Shown here one piece after another: positions 18,437 through 27,763 of a stretch of DNA of 64,000 nucleotides (position 1 is the first letter of the stretch; each line of letters starts with the position of its first letter). Origin of the DNA: Jiangella muralis (lineage in GTDB: Bacteria > Actinomycetota > Actinomycetes > Jiangellales > Jiangellaceae); assembly GCF_001270745.1 (NCBI RefSeq), contig NZ_KQ434751.1:381705-445704 (forward strand), given 5' to 3'. The position numbers were made by a program, and so were the translations under genes. The notes under the pieces were generated by a model. It ran no database searches, was not told the DNA's origin, and was given only the letters and a program-made list of their open reading frames with translations.

Positions 18437-19365
18437 GCCGCCACCTCCGCTCGCTCGGTCTCCACGCCGTCCGACGACGCCACCGCCAGGAACGCCTGTT
18501 CCAGCGACGCCGGCCGGGCGGACAGGTCGCGCAGTTCGACGTCGTGGTCGCGGGCCCACACCAGCAGCCCGGTCAGCGTCGCCTGCATGGTGCCGGTGTG
18601 CAGCTCGACCCGCCGCCCGTCATCGACGGCGAACGTGCCGGGCAGCTCGGGCAACCGGTCCCGCGGCACGGACGGCGGCAGCGTGAACGACACCGTCGCC
18701 GGCTGCGACGCGACGACCTCGGCGACCGTGCCGGTGCGGACGATGCGGCCCTGGTGCATGATCGCCAGCCGGTCGGCCAGCTCCTCGGCCTCGTCGAGGT
18801 AGTGGGTCGTGAGCAGCACCGTGACGCCGTCGTCGAGCAGCGTCCGCACCAGCCGCCAGGTGTTGCGCCGGCTCTCCGGGTCCAGCCCGGTGGTCGGCTC
18901 GTCCAGGAACAGCACCTCCGGGCGGGCCAGGACGGCCAGCGCGAGGTCGAGCCGGCGCCGCTCGCCGCCGGAGAGCTGCTTGACGGCGACGCCGGCGCGA
19001 TGCGCGAGGTCGACCAGCTCCAGCGCCTCGGCGACCGGACGGGGCCGGGTCAGCGTCCCCGCCCACATCGTCGCCGTCTCCGCCGCCGTGAGGTCGGCCG
19101 GGAAGCCGCCCTGCTGCAGCATGACGCCGATGCGCGGCCGGACGGCGGCGCGGTCGGCGTAGGGGTCGCGGCCGAGCACGCGGACCCGGCCGCCGGCGGG
19201 CCGGGCCAGTCCCTCGACCACCTCGAGGGTGGACGTCTTGCCGGCGCCGTTCGTGCCGAGCAGCGCGAACAGCTCGCCCCGCGCGACGGAGAACGTCACG
19301 CCGCGCACCGCCTCGTAGTCGCCGTAGCTGCGGCGCACCCCGGAGACCTCGATGACCTCAGCCAT
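18433..19365 (-). CDS. ABC transporter ATP-binding protein (DrrA-like)
   Basis: 310 residues from the ATG at 19365 with GAGGAGGG upstream. Walker A GTNGAGKTS, the Q-loop QQGGFP, signature LSGGERRRLDLAL, Walker B VLFLDEPTTGLDP and the switch His in LTTHYLDEAEEL are all present. A C-terminal domain of about 85 residues after the core is typical of DrrA/CcmA-like subunits. First gene of the exporter/two-component operon. Confidence 0.93.
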   Translation of the reverse strand: MAEVIEVSGVRRSYGDYEAVRGVTFSVARGELFALLGTNGAGKTSTLEVVEGLARPAGGRVRVLGRDPYADRAAVRPRIGVMLQQGGFPADLTAAETATMWAGTLTRPRPVAEALELVDLAHRAGVAVKQLSGGERRRLDLALAVLARPEVLFLDEPTTGLDPESRRNTWRLVRTLLDDGVTVLLTTHYLDEAEELADRLAIMHQGRIVRTGTVAEVVASQPATVSFTLPPSVPRDRLPELPGTFAVDDGRRVELHTGTMQATLTGLLVWARDHDVELRDLSARPASLEQAFLAVASSDGVETERAEVAA

Positions 19366-19520
19366 GTCGCCCTCCTCGGGCCGCCTGGAATGGTTCGATG
19401 TTCGCCATGACCCCATCGTGGCCGGGGCACGCGGCCAGATCCGGTGGGCGATGTCACCGGCCTCGATGACCGATGCGGGGCCGGCCCATGACGAATGTCA
19501 CCACTCCCCGGAGGATGCCC

Positions 19521-22500
19521 GTGGCGCGCCCGCCCCGCCGTACCCGCCTCGTCGCCGCGCTCGCCAGCGTCGTCGCCGTGGCCGCCGCCTCGACCGCCGC
19601 CGCCGCACCGGACCGGCCGCCCGCGCCCACGCCGCGCAGCCTCGCCGCCGGCCCCTACGTCGTCGTGCTGACGGGAGCGCCCGCGGCCAGCTACGAGGGC
19701 GGGGTGCGCGGCCTCGACGCGACGGCTCCGGGCGACGGCGAACGACTGCGGGCCGGCGACCGCGCGGTCCGCGCGTACCGCGAGCACCTGGACGAGCGGC
19801 AGCGCGAGGTCGCGGGCGAGGTCGGCGCCGAGCCGCACTACCAGTACACCGTCGCGGTGAACGGGTTCGCGGCCGAGCTGACCGCGGAGCAGGCCGCCGA
19901 GCTGACCGCCGACCCGCGGGTGCTCGCCGTCGTGCCGGACGTCCCGCGCGCCGCCGACACCGTCGCGTCGCCGGAGTTCCTCGGCCTGACCGGCGACGAC
20001 GGCGTGTGGTCGTCGCTCGGCGGGGCGGCCGAGGCGGGCCGGGGCGTCGTCGTCGGGGTCATCGACACCGGCATCTGGCCCGAGAGCGCGTCGTTCGCCG
20101 GCCCGGAGCTGGCGGACGGGCCGACCGGCGAGACCGGCGTCGCCTACCGGACGTCGGACACCGGCACCGCGGTGCTCAAGGCGAACGGCGACACGTTCAC
20201 CGGCGAGTGCGAGACCGGCGAGGACTGGACCGCCGACCTGTGCAACGGCAAGCTCGTGTCGGCCCGCTACTACGACGACGGCTTCGTCGCGAACGTGCCG
20301 CCGGAGCACCGCGACCCGGACGAGCACCTGTCCACCCGTGACGGCGACGGCCACGGCAGCCACACCGCGAGCACGGCGGCCGGGAACCACGGCGTGCCGA
20401 TGGCGGTGAACGGCCGCGAGTTCGGCGCCGGGTCGGGCATGGCGCCGGGCGCGTCGATCGCGGCGTACAAGGTGTGCTGGCAGGACGATGACGAGAACAC
20501 CGGCGGCTGCTACCCGTCCGACTCCGTCGCCGCCATCGATCAGGCCATCCTCGACGGCGTCGACGTCATCAACTACTCCATCTCCGGCGCCACCGACACG
20601 CTGGTCGACCCGGTCGAGCTGGCGTTCCTGTCCGCGGCGTCGGCGAACGTGTTCGTGTCGGCGTCGGCCGGAAACTCCGGACCGGGCGAGTCGACCGTCG
20701 CGCACAACAGCCCGTGGGTCACCACCGTCGCGGCCAGCACGCACCAGAACTACGAAGGCACCGTCGAGCTGGGCGACGGCCGGCGTTTCCGCGGCTCGAT
20801 GATCAGCGACACCGGCCTGCCGGAGCAGACCCCACTGGTCGACGCCCGCGAGATCCCTGCCGCGGGCGTCGAGCCGGACGAGGCGGCGCTGTGCGGGCCG
20901 TCGTCGCTGGACGACGCGGCCGCCGCGGGCGCCGTCGTCATCTGCGACCGCGGCGTCTACGACCGCGTCGCGAAGTCGGCGGAGGTCCAGCGGGCCGGCG
21001 GCGTCGCCGTCGTGCTGGGCAACCTGGACCCGGCCGAGACGCTGAACGCCGACTTCCACCTGCTGCCGACGACGCACGTCGGGGCCGACGACGCCGCGGC
21101 GATCCGGGAGTACGCGGCCGGCGACGGCGCCACGGCGGCGCTGCTGCCCGGCGACCAGACCGACCTGCCGCCGACGCCGACGCCGGTGCTGGCCGGGTTC
21201 TCGTCCCGCGGTCCGGCCCTGGCCAACGGCGGCGACCTGCTCAAGCCGGACCTCTCCGCGCCGGGCGTCGACGTGCTCGCGGCGGTCGCGCCCGGCCCGC
21301 ACGACGGCAACGACTTCGACTTCCTCTCCGGCACGTCGATGGCGGCGCCGCACGTCGCGGGGCTGGCCGCGCTGATCCGGGCCGAGCAGCCGGACTGGTC
21401 GGCCGCCGCGGTGAAGTCGGCGATGATGACGACGGCGTACGACCTCGTCGCCCCCTCCGGCCAGCCGGACCGCGACCGCTTCCACGCCGGCGCCGGGCAC
21501 GTCGACCCGGCCCGGTTCCTGGCGCCCGGCCTGGTGTACGAGTCGGGCACCGCCGACTGGCTGGCGTTCCTGGAGGGCACCGGCGAGGACACCGGCGTCC
21601 CGGGCGTCGAGCCGATCGACCCGTCCGACCTCAACCAGCCGTCCATCGCCGTCGGCGCGCTGGCCGGGCGGCAGACCGTCACCCGCACCGTCACCGCCGT
21701 CACGCCGGGGCTGTACCGCGCGAGCGTCGACGTGCCCGGCTTCACCGCGCGAGTCACCCCGTCGGTCCTGTACTTCGGCCGGCCCGGGCAGAGCAAGACG
21801 TTCGAGGTCACCCTCACCCGCACCCGGGCGGCGCTGGACGAGTACGCGCACGGCACGCTGACCTGGAGCGGCGCCGGCACGACGGTGCGCAGCCCGATTG
21901 TGGCCCGCCCGGTCGCCGTCGCCGCGCCGGCCGAAGTCGCCGCGACCGCCGCCGACGGCTCGGCCACCTACGCGGTGACCACGTCCACCACCGGCGACGT
22001 CGACCTCACGCTGCGCGGCCTGGTGCCGGGCACCGTGACGGACGGGTCGCTCACGCCCGGCGAGGCGCCCGACCCGGCCGGCAACGGGTCGTCGCAGGTG
22101 GTGGAGTTCGAGGTGCCCGACGGCACGTCGCTGGCCCGCTTCGACCTCGTCGCGGCCCAGGAGTCGGCCGACTACGACCTCTACCTCTACGGTCCCGACG
22201 GCGCCGAGCTGCCGGTGAACGGCGCGACCGGCGCGGCCAGCGAGCGCGTCGACCTCACCTCGCCCGGGCCGGGGACGTACACCGCGCTGGTGCACCTGTT
22301 CTCCAGCCCGGACGGCGGCCCGGTCGACTTCTCGCTGCGCACCTTCGCCGTCGGGGCGGATGCGACCGGCACCGCGACCGTCGCGCCCGACCCGCTGCCC
22401 GCCCGGGCCGGCGACCCCGCCGAGGTGACGGTGACCTGGACCGGCCTCGACCCGGACCTCCCCTACCTCGGCCTGGTCGGCTACGCCGCCACCTCCAGCA

Positions 22501-22523
22501 CGACGGTGATCGCCATCGACTAG
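19521..22523 (+). CDS. Secreted subtilisin-like serine protease (S8)
   Basis: 1000 residues from the GTG at 19521, preferred because GGAGG lies 6 nt upstream and it gives a compact signal peptide (RPPRRTR then a hydrophobic run ending AAAA); ATGs at 19488 and 19515 also exist. Order: signal peptide, I9-type propeptide (YTVAVNGFAAELTAEQA), catalytic domain with Asp182 (VIDTGIWPES), His278 (DGHGSHTAS) and Ser606 (GTSMAAPHVAG), a PA-type insert before the serine, an Fn3-like domain (SIAVGALAGRQTVTRTVT), and a C-terminal beta region with a pre-peptidase-like segment. The layout matches plant-type subtilases. No LPXTG or anchor is seen, so it is released. Its stop overlaps a convergent gene by 4 nt. 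Confidence 0.92.
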   Translation: MARPPRRTRLVAALASVVAVAAASTAAAAPDRPPAPTPRSLAAGPYVVVLTGAPAASYEGGVRGLDATAPGDGERLRAGDRAVRAYREHLDERQREVAGEVGAEPHYQYTVAVNGFAAELTAEQAAELTADPRVLAVVPDVPRAADTVASPEFLGLTGDDGVWSSLGGAAEAGRGVVVGVIDTGIWPESASFAGPELADGPTGETGVAYRTSDTGTAVLKANGDTFTGECETGEDWTADLCNGKLVSARYYDDGFVANVPPEHRDPDEHLSTRDGDGHGSHTASTAAGNHGVPMAVNGREFGAGSGMAPGASIAAYKVCWQDDDENTGGCYPSDSVAAIDQAILDGVDVINYSISGATDTLVDPVELAFLSAASANVFVSASAGNSGPGESTVAHNSPWVTTVAASTHQNYEGTVELGDGRRFRGSMISDTGLPEQTPLVDAREIPAAGVEPDEAALCGPSSLDDAAAAGAVVICDRGVYDRVAKSAEVQRAGGVAVVLGNLDPAETLNADFHLLPTTHVGADDAAAIREYAAGDGATAALLPGDQTDLPPTPTPVLAGFSSRGPALANGGDLLKPDLSAPGVDVLAAVAPGPHDGNDFDFLSGTSMAAPHVAGLAALIRAEQPDWSAAAVKSAMMTTAYDLVAPSGQPDRDRFHAGAGHVDPARFLAPGLVYESGTADWLAFLEGTGEDTGVPGVEPIDPSDLNQPSIAVGALAGRQTVTRTVTAVTPGLYRASVDVPGFTARVTPSVLYFGRPGQSKTFEVTLTRTRAALDEYAHGTLTWSGAGTTVRSPIVARPVAVAAPAEVAATAADGSATYAVTTSTTGDVDLTLRGLVPGTVTDGSLTPGEAPDPAGNGSSQVVEFEVPDGTSLARFDLVAAQESADYDLYLYGPDGAELPVNGATGAASERVDLTSPGPGTYTALVHLFSSPDGGPVDFSLRTFAVGADATGTATVAPDPLPARAGDPAEVTVTWTGLDPDLPYLGLVGYAATSSTTVIAID

Positions 22524-23719
22524 AAGCGGATCGCGTCGATCACCTTCACGCGGACGGCGACGGTGGCGGGGACGATCCCGGCCAGGGCCCCGACCACCGT
22601 CGCCGCGACCAGGCCCTCGACCGCGGCCCGGACCGGGAACTCCGGCACGTCGGTGACGCTGCCGCCGATCAGCTCGTCGATCGGCACGTTCTTGACGATC
22701 GCGACCGCCAGCACCACCCCGGCGAGGCCGGCGACCGCCGTCGCGAACACGCTCTCCATCATCACCGAGAAGAACACCCGGCCGGAGGTCGCGCCGAAGC
22801 TGCGCCGGACACCGATCTCGCGGACCCGGTACCGGACCGTCACCAGCGCGATGTTCAGCAGCCCCAGCGCGCCCATGCCCAGCGCGATGACGCTGACGCC
22901 GCGGACGACCCACTGCAGCTGGCCGTCGATGACGTCGAAGTCGGTCGGGTCCAGCCGGTAGACCTCGATCTGCAGGTCCTGGCCGAGTAGGCCGGCGAGG
23001 TCGGCGCGGACCACCTCGGTGAACTCCTCCGCGTTCTCCGGCGGCACCCACAGCTCCAGCAGCGGCGCGCTGTCGTACATCCCTTGGATGCCCCACTGCT
23101 GCTGGTGCGCCTGGAGCAGGTACACCGACGGCATCTCGTCGCTGTACGCGTTCGGCGTCACCCCGATGACGGTGGCCCGGACCGGCCGCTCGCCGGCCAG
23201 CACCACCGTCGGGTTGGTGCGCAGGTCCGGCTCGCCCAGCCGCTGGTGGAACGCCTCGTTGACGACGATCGCGGGGGCGAACCGGCGCTCGTCGGCGGCG
23301 CTGAACCAGCGGCCGTGCGCCGGCTCGATGCGATGCATCTCGCCGTACGGCCGGTCGACGTAGCTCGCCCACACCGGCTCGGCGCCCTCGGTGAACTGAA
23401 CCCGCAGCTCCGTGGTGCTCAGCAGCGACGAGTACTCGACCGCATGCCGCTCGACGACCTCGGCGTAGGCGCTGGTCAGCGTGTCCGCCGCCGGTTGCGT
23501 CCCGTCCATCGACCAAGCGTTGACCTGCAGCGTCGCGGCCCGGCCGCTGGTCCGCTCGGAATGTTCGGCGTTGGCCTGCCGGGCCATGTCGCCCAGGGCG
23601 GTGATCACCGTCATGGCGGCGACGGCGATCAGCACGCCGATCAGCGACACGATGACCCGGACCTTGTGGATGCGGACCTCGTCCCACGCCTCGACGAACG
23701 CCGCGACCAGTCCCGTCAC
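22520..23719 (-). CDS. ABC transporter permease (MacB/FtsX type)
   Basis: 399 residues with four membrane helices: one at about 20-45, a periplasm-type loop of about 220 residues (MacB-PCD-like), then three helices near 270-390 around GVRRSFGATSGRVFFSVMMES. These permeases use mechanotransmission to move substrates or signals outside the membrane. The gene overlaps the ATPase gene stop by 4 nt and follows an adaptor gene, so it completes a MacA-MacB-like set split into three proteins. Confidence 0.92.
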   Translation of the reverse strand: MTGLVAAFVEAWDEVRIHKVRVIVSLIGVLIAVAAMTVITALGDMARQANAEHSERTSGRAATLQVNAWSMDGTQPAADTLTSAYAEVVERHAVEYSSLLSTTELRVQFTEGAEPVWASYVDRPYGEMHRIEPAHGRWFSAADERRFAPAIVVNEAFHQRLGEPDLRTNPTVVLAGERPVRATVIGVTPNAYSDEMPSVYLLQAHQQQWGIQGMYDSAPLLELWVPPENAEEFTEVVRADLAGLLGQDLQIEVYRLDPTDFDVIDGQLQWVVRGVSVIALGMGALGLLNIALVTVRYRVREIGVRRSFGATSGRVFFSVMMESVFATAVAGLAGVVLAVAIVKNVPIDELIGGSVTDVPEFPVRAAVEGLVAATVVGALAGIVPATVAVRVKVIDAIRF

Positions 23720-24438
23720 GACGCGACCACCTGACGGGCCGGCGCCAGCGTGGCCGGGTCCAGCGGGCCGAGCAGGCCGGCGTCGAGGCGGTAGTGCCGG
23801 TGCGCCCGCGCGGCGACCATCGTGTCGTGCGTGATGGTGACCAGGGTGGCGCCGGACTCCCCCGCGATGGCGTCGAGCAGGTCCATGATCTCGGTGCCGG
23901 TCTGCACATCCAGCGCGCCGGTCGGCTCGTCGCAGAGGATCACCCGGGGCGAGCGGATCAGGCTGCGCGCGATGGCGACCCGCTGCTGCTCGCCGCCGGA
24001 CAGCTTCTCCGGCATGGTGTCGGCCCGGTCGCCCAGGCCGACCCGCTCCAGCATGTCCGCGGCCAGCCGGTTCCGGCGCCAGAAGTCGCGGCCGCCGGAG
24101 TACAGCAGCGGCGCGGCGACGTTCTGCAGCGCCGTGCGGCCGGGCAGCAGGTTGAACTGCTGGAACACGAAGCCGAAGCCGGCGCCGCGGAGCCGGGCGC
24201 GCTGCCGCTGCGACAGCCCGCGGGTCGGCCGGCCCTCCAGCACGTACTCGCCGTCGGACGGGGTGTCGAGCAGGCCCATGAGGTTGAGCAGCGTCGACTT
24301 CCCCGACCCGGAGCGGCCGACGATCGACACGTGCTCGCCGGCCTCGATGGTCAGCGTGACGCCGCGCAGGATCTCCAGGCGGTCGCCGTCGGGCAGGAAC
24401 ACCGTCCGGCCGACGCCGTCCAGTTCGATGAGGCTCAT
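23716..24438 (-). CDS. ABC transporter ATP-binding protein (MacB/LolD type)
   Basis: 240 residues from the ATG at 24438. Walker A GRSGSGKST, signature LSGGEQQRVAIAR, Walker B VILCDEPTGALD, and switch His in ITHD. The DEPTGALD variant and size match LolD/MacB ATPases. It overlaps the adaptor stop and the permease start by 4 nt each. Confidence 0.94.
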   Translation of the reverse strand: MSLIELDGVGRTVFLPDGDRLEILRGVTLTIEAGEHVSIVGRSGSGKSTLLNLMGLLDTPSDGEYVLEGRPTRGLSQRQRARLRGAGFGFVFQQFNLLPGRTALQNVAAPLLYSGGRDFWRRNRLAADMLERVGLGDRADTMPEKLSGGEQQRVAIARSLIRSPRVILCDEPTGALDVQTGTEIMDLLDAIAGESGATLVTITHDTMVAARAHRHYRLDAGLLGPLDPATLAPARQVVAS

Positions 24439-25502
24439 CCGGCGTCGCCGACCATGCCGGGCTCGAGCATCTCCTCGTCCTCGGAACTGCCGCCGGGGAC
24501 GAACTCGAGGACGGACTCGCCCTCGGCCAGGCCCTCGCGGATCTCGACCAGCTCGCCGTCGGTGAGGCCCAGCGTCACCGGCGTCTCCACCGGCTCGCCG
24601 TCCGGGCCGGCCTTCCACACGTTGCCCGCCTCGAACGAACCCTCGACCGCGGTGACCGGCACCACCACCACGTTCTCGGCCCGGCCCGCCTCGATCACCA
24701 TCGTCGCGGCCAGCCCGTCGAACACCGTCACGTCGGGCGGGACCGTGCAGGAGATCGCGGTGCTGGAGCCGCCGCCGCTCTGGTCCGGCGCGATCGGGTC
24801 ATCCGGCGCCGCGCCGGCCTCGTCGCCGCCGCCGCTCTCGCTGCCGCCGTCACCTCCGCCGCCCGCGGACCGGCCCGTGCGCAGGTCGGTGCAGGCGAAC
24901 GGGGCGGGGCCGCCGCGGGCCTGCACCTCGGCCGACGTCGGGCCGCTGACCAGCCGGTACTGCTGCTCCGCGGACAGCGAGCCGGACACCGTGAAGCCCC
25001 CGGTCGAGATGGTGCCGACGGCGTCGCCGACCGCGACCGTCTCGCCCTTCAGCACGTCGAACTCGCCGACGGTGCCGGCGGCGGGCGCCTCGATGGTGCG
25101 GAACCGGCGGACCGGCTCGCCCGGCACCTCGACCTCGTTGCCCTCGTCGTCGGTCTCGGTGGTGGGCTCGCCCTCCTCCTCGAAGACCACTTCGAGCAGC
25201 GGGTCGCCCTCCTCGACGATGTCGCCGGGGTCGGCCAGGAACGTCGTCACCTCGCCGGCGTCGGTCGCGCGGACCGGCGTCGGCGCGTCGGCCGTGATGG
25301 TGCCCTCGACCTCGACGGTGTTGACCACGGTCCCGATGCTGGCCGGGACCTCGGGCTGGACGATCTGGACCGACGGCGTCGCCGGGTCGTCGTCGGCGGT
25401 GGACTCGTCGCCGCCGAAGGCGAGGCGGACCGCGGCCACCGCGATGACGGCCAGCAGCAGGATCTTGATCGTCGGCAGGACGATGCGGCGCGTGACGCCC
25501 AC
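24435..25502 (-). CDS. HlyD/MacA-like efflux adaptor with N-terminal anchor
   Basis: 355 residues from the GTG at 25502 (GAGGGGGAG upstream). One hydrophobic helix at about 5-27 anchors it; next come a lipoyl-like barrel half (GTITADAPTPVRATDAGEV), an acidic insert, a peptidoglycan-binding-like segment (GGFTVSGSLSAEQQYRL, as in actinobacterial MacA-like proteins) and a Gly/Ser/Asp-rich linker with two cysteines flanking it. The coiled-coil hairpin of Gram-negative MacA is absent, as expected without an outer membrane. First gene of the three-gene operon. Confidence 0.88.
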   Translation of the reverse strand: MGVTRRIVLPTIKILLLAVIAVAAVRLAFGGDESTADDDPATPSVQIVQPEVPASIGTVVNTVEVEGTITADAPTPVRATDAGEVTTFLADPGDIVEEGDPLLEVVFEEEGEPTTETDDEGNEVEVPGEPVRRFRTIEAPAAGTVGEFDVLKGETVAVGDAVGTISTGGFTVSGSLSAEQQYRLVSGPTSAEVQARGGPAPFACTDLRTGRSAGGGGDGGSESGGGDEAGAAPDDPIAPDQSGGGSSTAISCTVPPDVTVFDGLAATMVIEAGRAENVVVVPVTAVEGSFEAGNVWKAGPDGEPVETPVTLGLTDGELVEIREGLAEGESVLEFVPGGSSEDEEMLEPGMVGDAG

Positions 25503-25546
25503 GAACGTGCTCCCCCTCGGGCTTCGGGTCTCTGTGGAGGGACAGC

Positions 25547-25573
25547 ATGTATACCGAGTATGTGCATTGTCAA
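25547..25573 (-). promoter_or_regulatory. Promoter-like site upstream of the adaptor operon
   Basis: On the minus strand TTGACA (25568-25573) is followed 14 nt later by TATACA (25548-25553). The spacing is short for a sigma70-type promoter. The intervening GTATAC and repeated GTAT resemble operator sequence of PadR-like regulators, but no regulator gene is next to it. Confidence 0.4.
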
Positions 25574-25583
25574 TACCCCGGTC

Positions 25584-25589
25584 TACGAT
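25584..25589 (+). promoter_or_regulatory. -10 element of a probable leaderless M48 transcript
   Basis: TACGAT ends 7 nt before the ATG at 25597, and no ribosome site is visible there. This is the layout of leaderless actinobacterial genes. Confidence 0.5.
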
Positions 25590-25596
25590 GGGCAGC

Positions 25597-26628
25597 ATGA
25601 CGACTGAGCCCGACCGTAGCCGCGTCCGCTTCCCCGACCTCAGCTCGCGCGCGTACGAGCACCCGGCCGACCGGGGCGCGCTGGTCGCCATGCGGTCGCT
25701 GCGCGGGTTCGACACCGTGCTGCGCAAGATGTCGGGCCTGTTCAACGAGCGCAGCCTGCGGCTGCACTACCTGTCCAGCGCCGTCCGGGTCGGCGAGACC
25801 CAGTTCCGCGCCGTCTACCAGGACGTCGTCGACGCCGCCCACATCCTCGACGTCGAGCGGCCCGAACTGTACGTCATCCAGGACCCGAACCCGCGGGCGA
25901 TGGCCATCGGCACCGACCGGCCGTTCATCGTCGTCACCACCGGGCTGTTCGACCTCCTCGACGCCGAGGAGCGGCGCTTCGCCGTCGGCCACGAGGTCGG
26001 GCACATCCTGTCCGGGCACGCCGTCTACCGCACGCTGCTGCTCATGCTGACGCGGCTGGCGCTGCGGGTCGCGTGGATCCCGCTCGGCTACGTCGGGCTG
26101 CGCGCCATCGTGTTCGCGCTCGAAGAGTGGCAGCGCAAGTCCGAACTGTCCGCCGACCGCGCCGGCCTGCTGGCGTCGCAGGACCCCGACGCCGCGAAGC
26201 GCTCGCTGATGAAGATGGCCGGCGGCTCGCGGCTGGCCGAGATGGACATCGACGCGTTCCTGCAGCAGGCGCGCGAGTACGACGCCGGCGAAGACGCCCG
26301 CGACGGCGTCATCAAGCTGATGAGCCTGATGGGCCGCACGCACCCGCAGGCCGTCGTCCGGCTGGCCGAGCTGGACCGCTGGGCGGCCTCCGGCGAGTAC
26401 AGCCGCATCCTGGCCGGCGACTACCCGCGCCGCTCCGGCGACCGCGACGCCTCCATCAACCAGGAGGTGCGCAACGCGGCGAAGTCGTACCAGGAGTCGT
26501 GGAGCCGCACGTCCGACCCGCTGATCAGCTCGCTGCGCGACATCGTCAACGGTGTGGGCGACGCCGGCGGCAAGCTGTTCGACAACATCACCAACCGCAT
26601 GCGCCGCCCGTCGGACGGCGGCGAGTAG
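25597..26628 (+). CDS. M48-family zinc metallopeptidase
   Basis: 343 residues. HEVGH at 132-136 gives two zinc ligands and the catalytic Glu, with a following acidic helix (RKSELSADRAGLL) supplying the third ligand. Two hydrophobic stretches around 145-175 may be membrane-associated, as in HtpX-like M48 proteins, but there is no N-terminal helix pair, so it is probably cytoplasmic or peripheral. The C-terminal part after 240 is hydrophilic. Start at 25597 rather than 25588 because of the TACGAT-N7 arrangement. The stop is 3 nt from the convergent PAC2 gene. Confidence 0.9.
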   Translation: MTTEPDRSRVRFPDLSSRAYEHPADRGALVAMRSLRGFDTVLRKMSGLFNERSLRLHYLSSAVRVGETQFRAVYQDVVDAAHILDVERPELYVIQDPNPRAMAIGTDRPFIVVTTGLFDLLDAEERRFAVGHEVGHILSGHAVYRTLLLMLTRLALRVAWIPLGYVGLRAIVFALEEWQRKSELSADRAGLLASQDPDAAKRSLMKMAGGSRLAEMDIDAFLQQAREYDAGEDARDGVIKLMSLMGRTHPQAVVRLAELDRWAASGEYSRILAGDYPRRSGDRDASINQEVRNAAKSYQESWSRTSDPLISSLRDIVNGVGDAGGKLFDNITNRMRRPSDGGE

Positions 26629-26631
26629 CCG

Positions 26632-27564
26632 CTACCGGTCGTCGTCCTCGCCGTCGCCGTCATCACCGGAGTCGTCGAGGTCGGCGAGGAACTGCTCGAG
26701 CTCGGCGCCGATCTCGTCGGCGCTGGGCACGGCCCGCTGCTCGGCGATGAGGCTGCCACGGGCGTCGCCGCCGGCGAACGCGTCGTACTGGTTCTCCAGC
26801 GCGTGGACGACCTTGGCGACCTGGTCGTTGCCCTCGACCTGCTCGCGGACCAACTCGTCGGTGCGGCGGGCGGCCTCGGCCAGTTCGCCGGACGGCAGCA
26901 GCAGGCCGGTGCTGGCGCTCAGCGCCCGCAGCAGCGTCAGCGACGACTGCGGGTACTCGGACTCGGCGAGGTAGTGCGGGACGCGGGCGACCAGCCCGAT
27001 GGCGTCGTGGCCGGTCTGGCCGAGCCGGTACTCCAGCAGCGACGAGATGTTGCCCGGCACCCGCAGTTCGACGTCCACCAACGCGGAGTCGTCGAGCAGT
27101 CCCGGCCGGTTGGCGTGGGTGAGGACGCTCAGCGGACGGGTGTGCGGCACCGGGTTCGGGATGCCGTGCACGCCGATGGCCAACTTCACGCCCAGCCGTT
27201 CCACGAGGTCGGTGACGGCGGCCACGAACGCCTCCCACCGCACGTCCGGCTCAGGGCCCGACAGCAGCAGGAACGGCGCGCCGACGTCGTCGCGGACCAG
27301 CCGCAGCGTCAGCTCCGGCGCGTCGTACTCCTGGAACGCACCGTCGGCGAAGCGCATCTCCGGCCGCCGCGCCCGGTAATCGATCAGCGCGTCGACGTCG
27401 AACCGCGCTACGACCTCGGTGTCGAGGGTCGCGAGCAGATGGTCGACGAGCCCGCCGCCGGCCCGGCCCGCGTCCACGAAACCGTCGAACCAGTAGACCA
27501 GAACAGGCGACTCCAGCTCGGACGGCTCATCGACGAGCTCATACAGCTCGCTGCGGCTCGACAT
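26632..27564 (-). CDS. PAC2-family protein (proteasome-assembly-chaperone-like)
   Basis: 310 residues from the ATG at 27564 (GGGAGAG upstream). SPVLVYWFDGFVDAGRAGGG, GIHG-like GVHGIPNPVPHTRP and GLVARVPHYLAES are family hallmarks; the C-terminus is very acidic (DDSGDDGDGEDDD). PAC2 members in eukaryotes help assemble proteasomes; in actinobacteria their role is not settled, though proteasome genes occur in this phylum. None are in this window. Confidence 0.9.
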   Translation of the reverse strand: MSSRSELYELVDEPSELESPVLVYWFDGFVDAGRAGGGLVDHLLATLDTEVVARFDVDALIDYRARRPEMRFADGAFQEYDAPELTLRLVRDDVGAPFLLLSGPEPDVRWEAFVAAVTDLVERLGVKLAIGVHGIPNPVPHTRPLSVLTHANRPGLLDDSALVDVELRVPGNISSLLEYRLGQTGHDAIGLVARVPHYLAESEYPQSSLTLLRALSASTGLLLPSGELAEAARRTDELVREQVEGNDQVAKVVHALENQYDAFAGGDARGSLIAEQRAVPSADEIGAELEQFLADLDDSGDDGDGEDDDR

Positions 27565-27672
27565 GGCGGCTCTCCCGACATCGGACAGACAGGACAACTG
27601 TCTTAACACTGCGGGCGCCCCAGGACTTCCCGGCTCACGACGGCGGCGCGGGCGGCGCGGGTGTGCCGGCGG

Positions 27673-27763
27673 CTCAGGCAGCGCCGCGCGGCCAACGCCT
27701 CAGGCAGCGCCGGGCGGCCGGCGGCTCAGGCGGCCCCGGGAACCGCGCGCTCAGGCAGCGCCG
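27673..27763. repeat. Four tandem copies of a 26-bp unit at the HEPN gene end
   Basis: CTCAGGCAGCGCCG or a close variant starts at 27673, 27699, 27725 and 27750, a period of 25-26 bp. The last copy contains the stop codon of the HEPN gene; the others put TGA stops in all three minus-strand frames beyond it. Confidence 0.65.

Noticed and set aside
19296-23909. 1537-codon minus-strand ORF across the protease and ABC genes
   Set aside because: Shadow frame with Arg/Gly/Val-rich composition; the opposite strand encodes an S8 protease with all catalytic residues.
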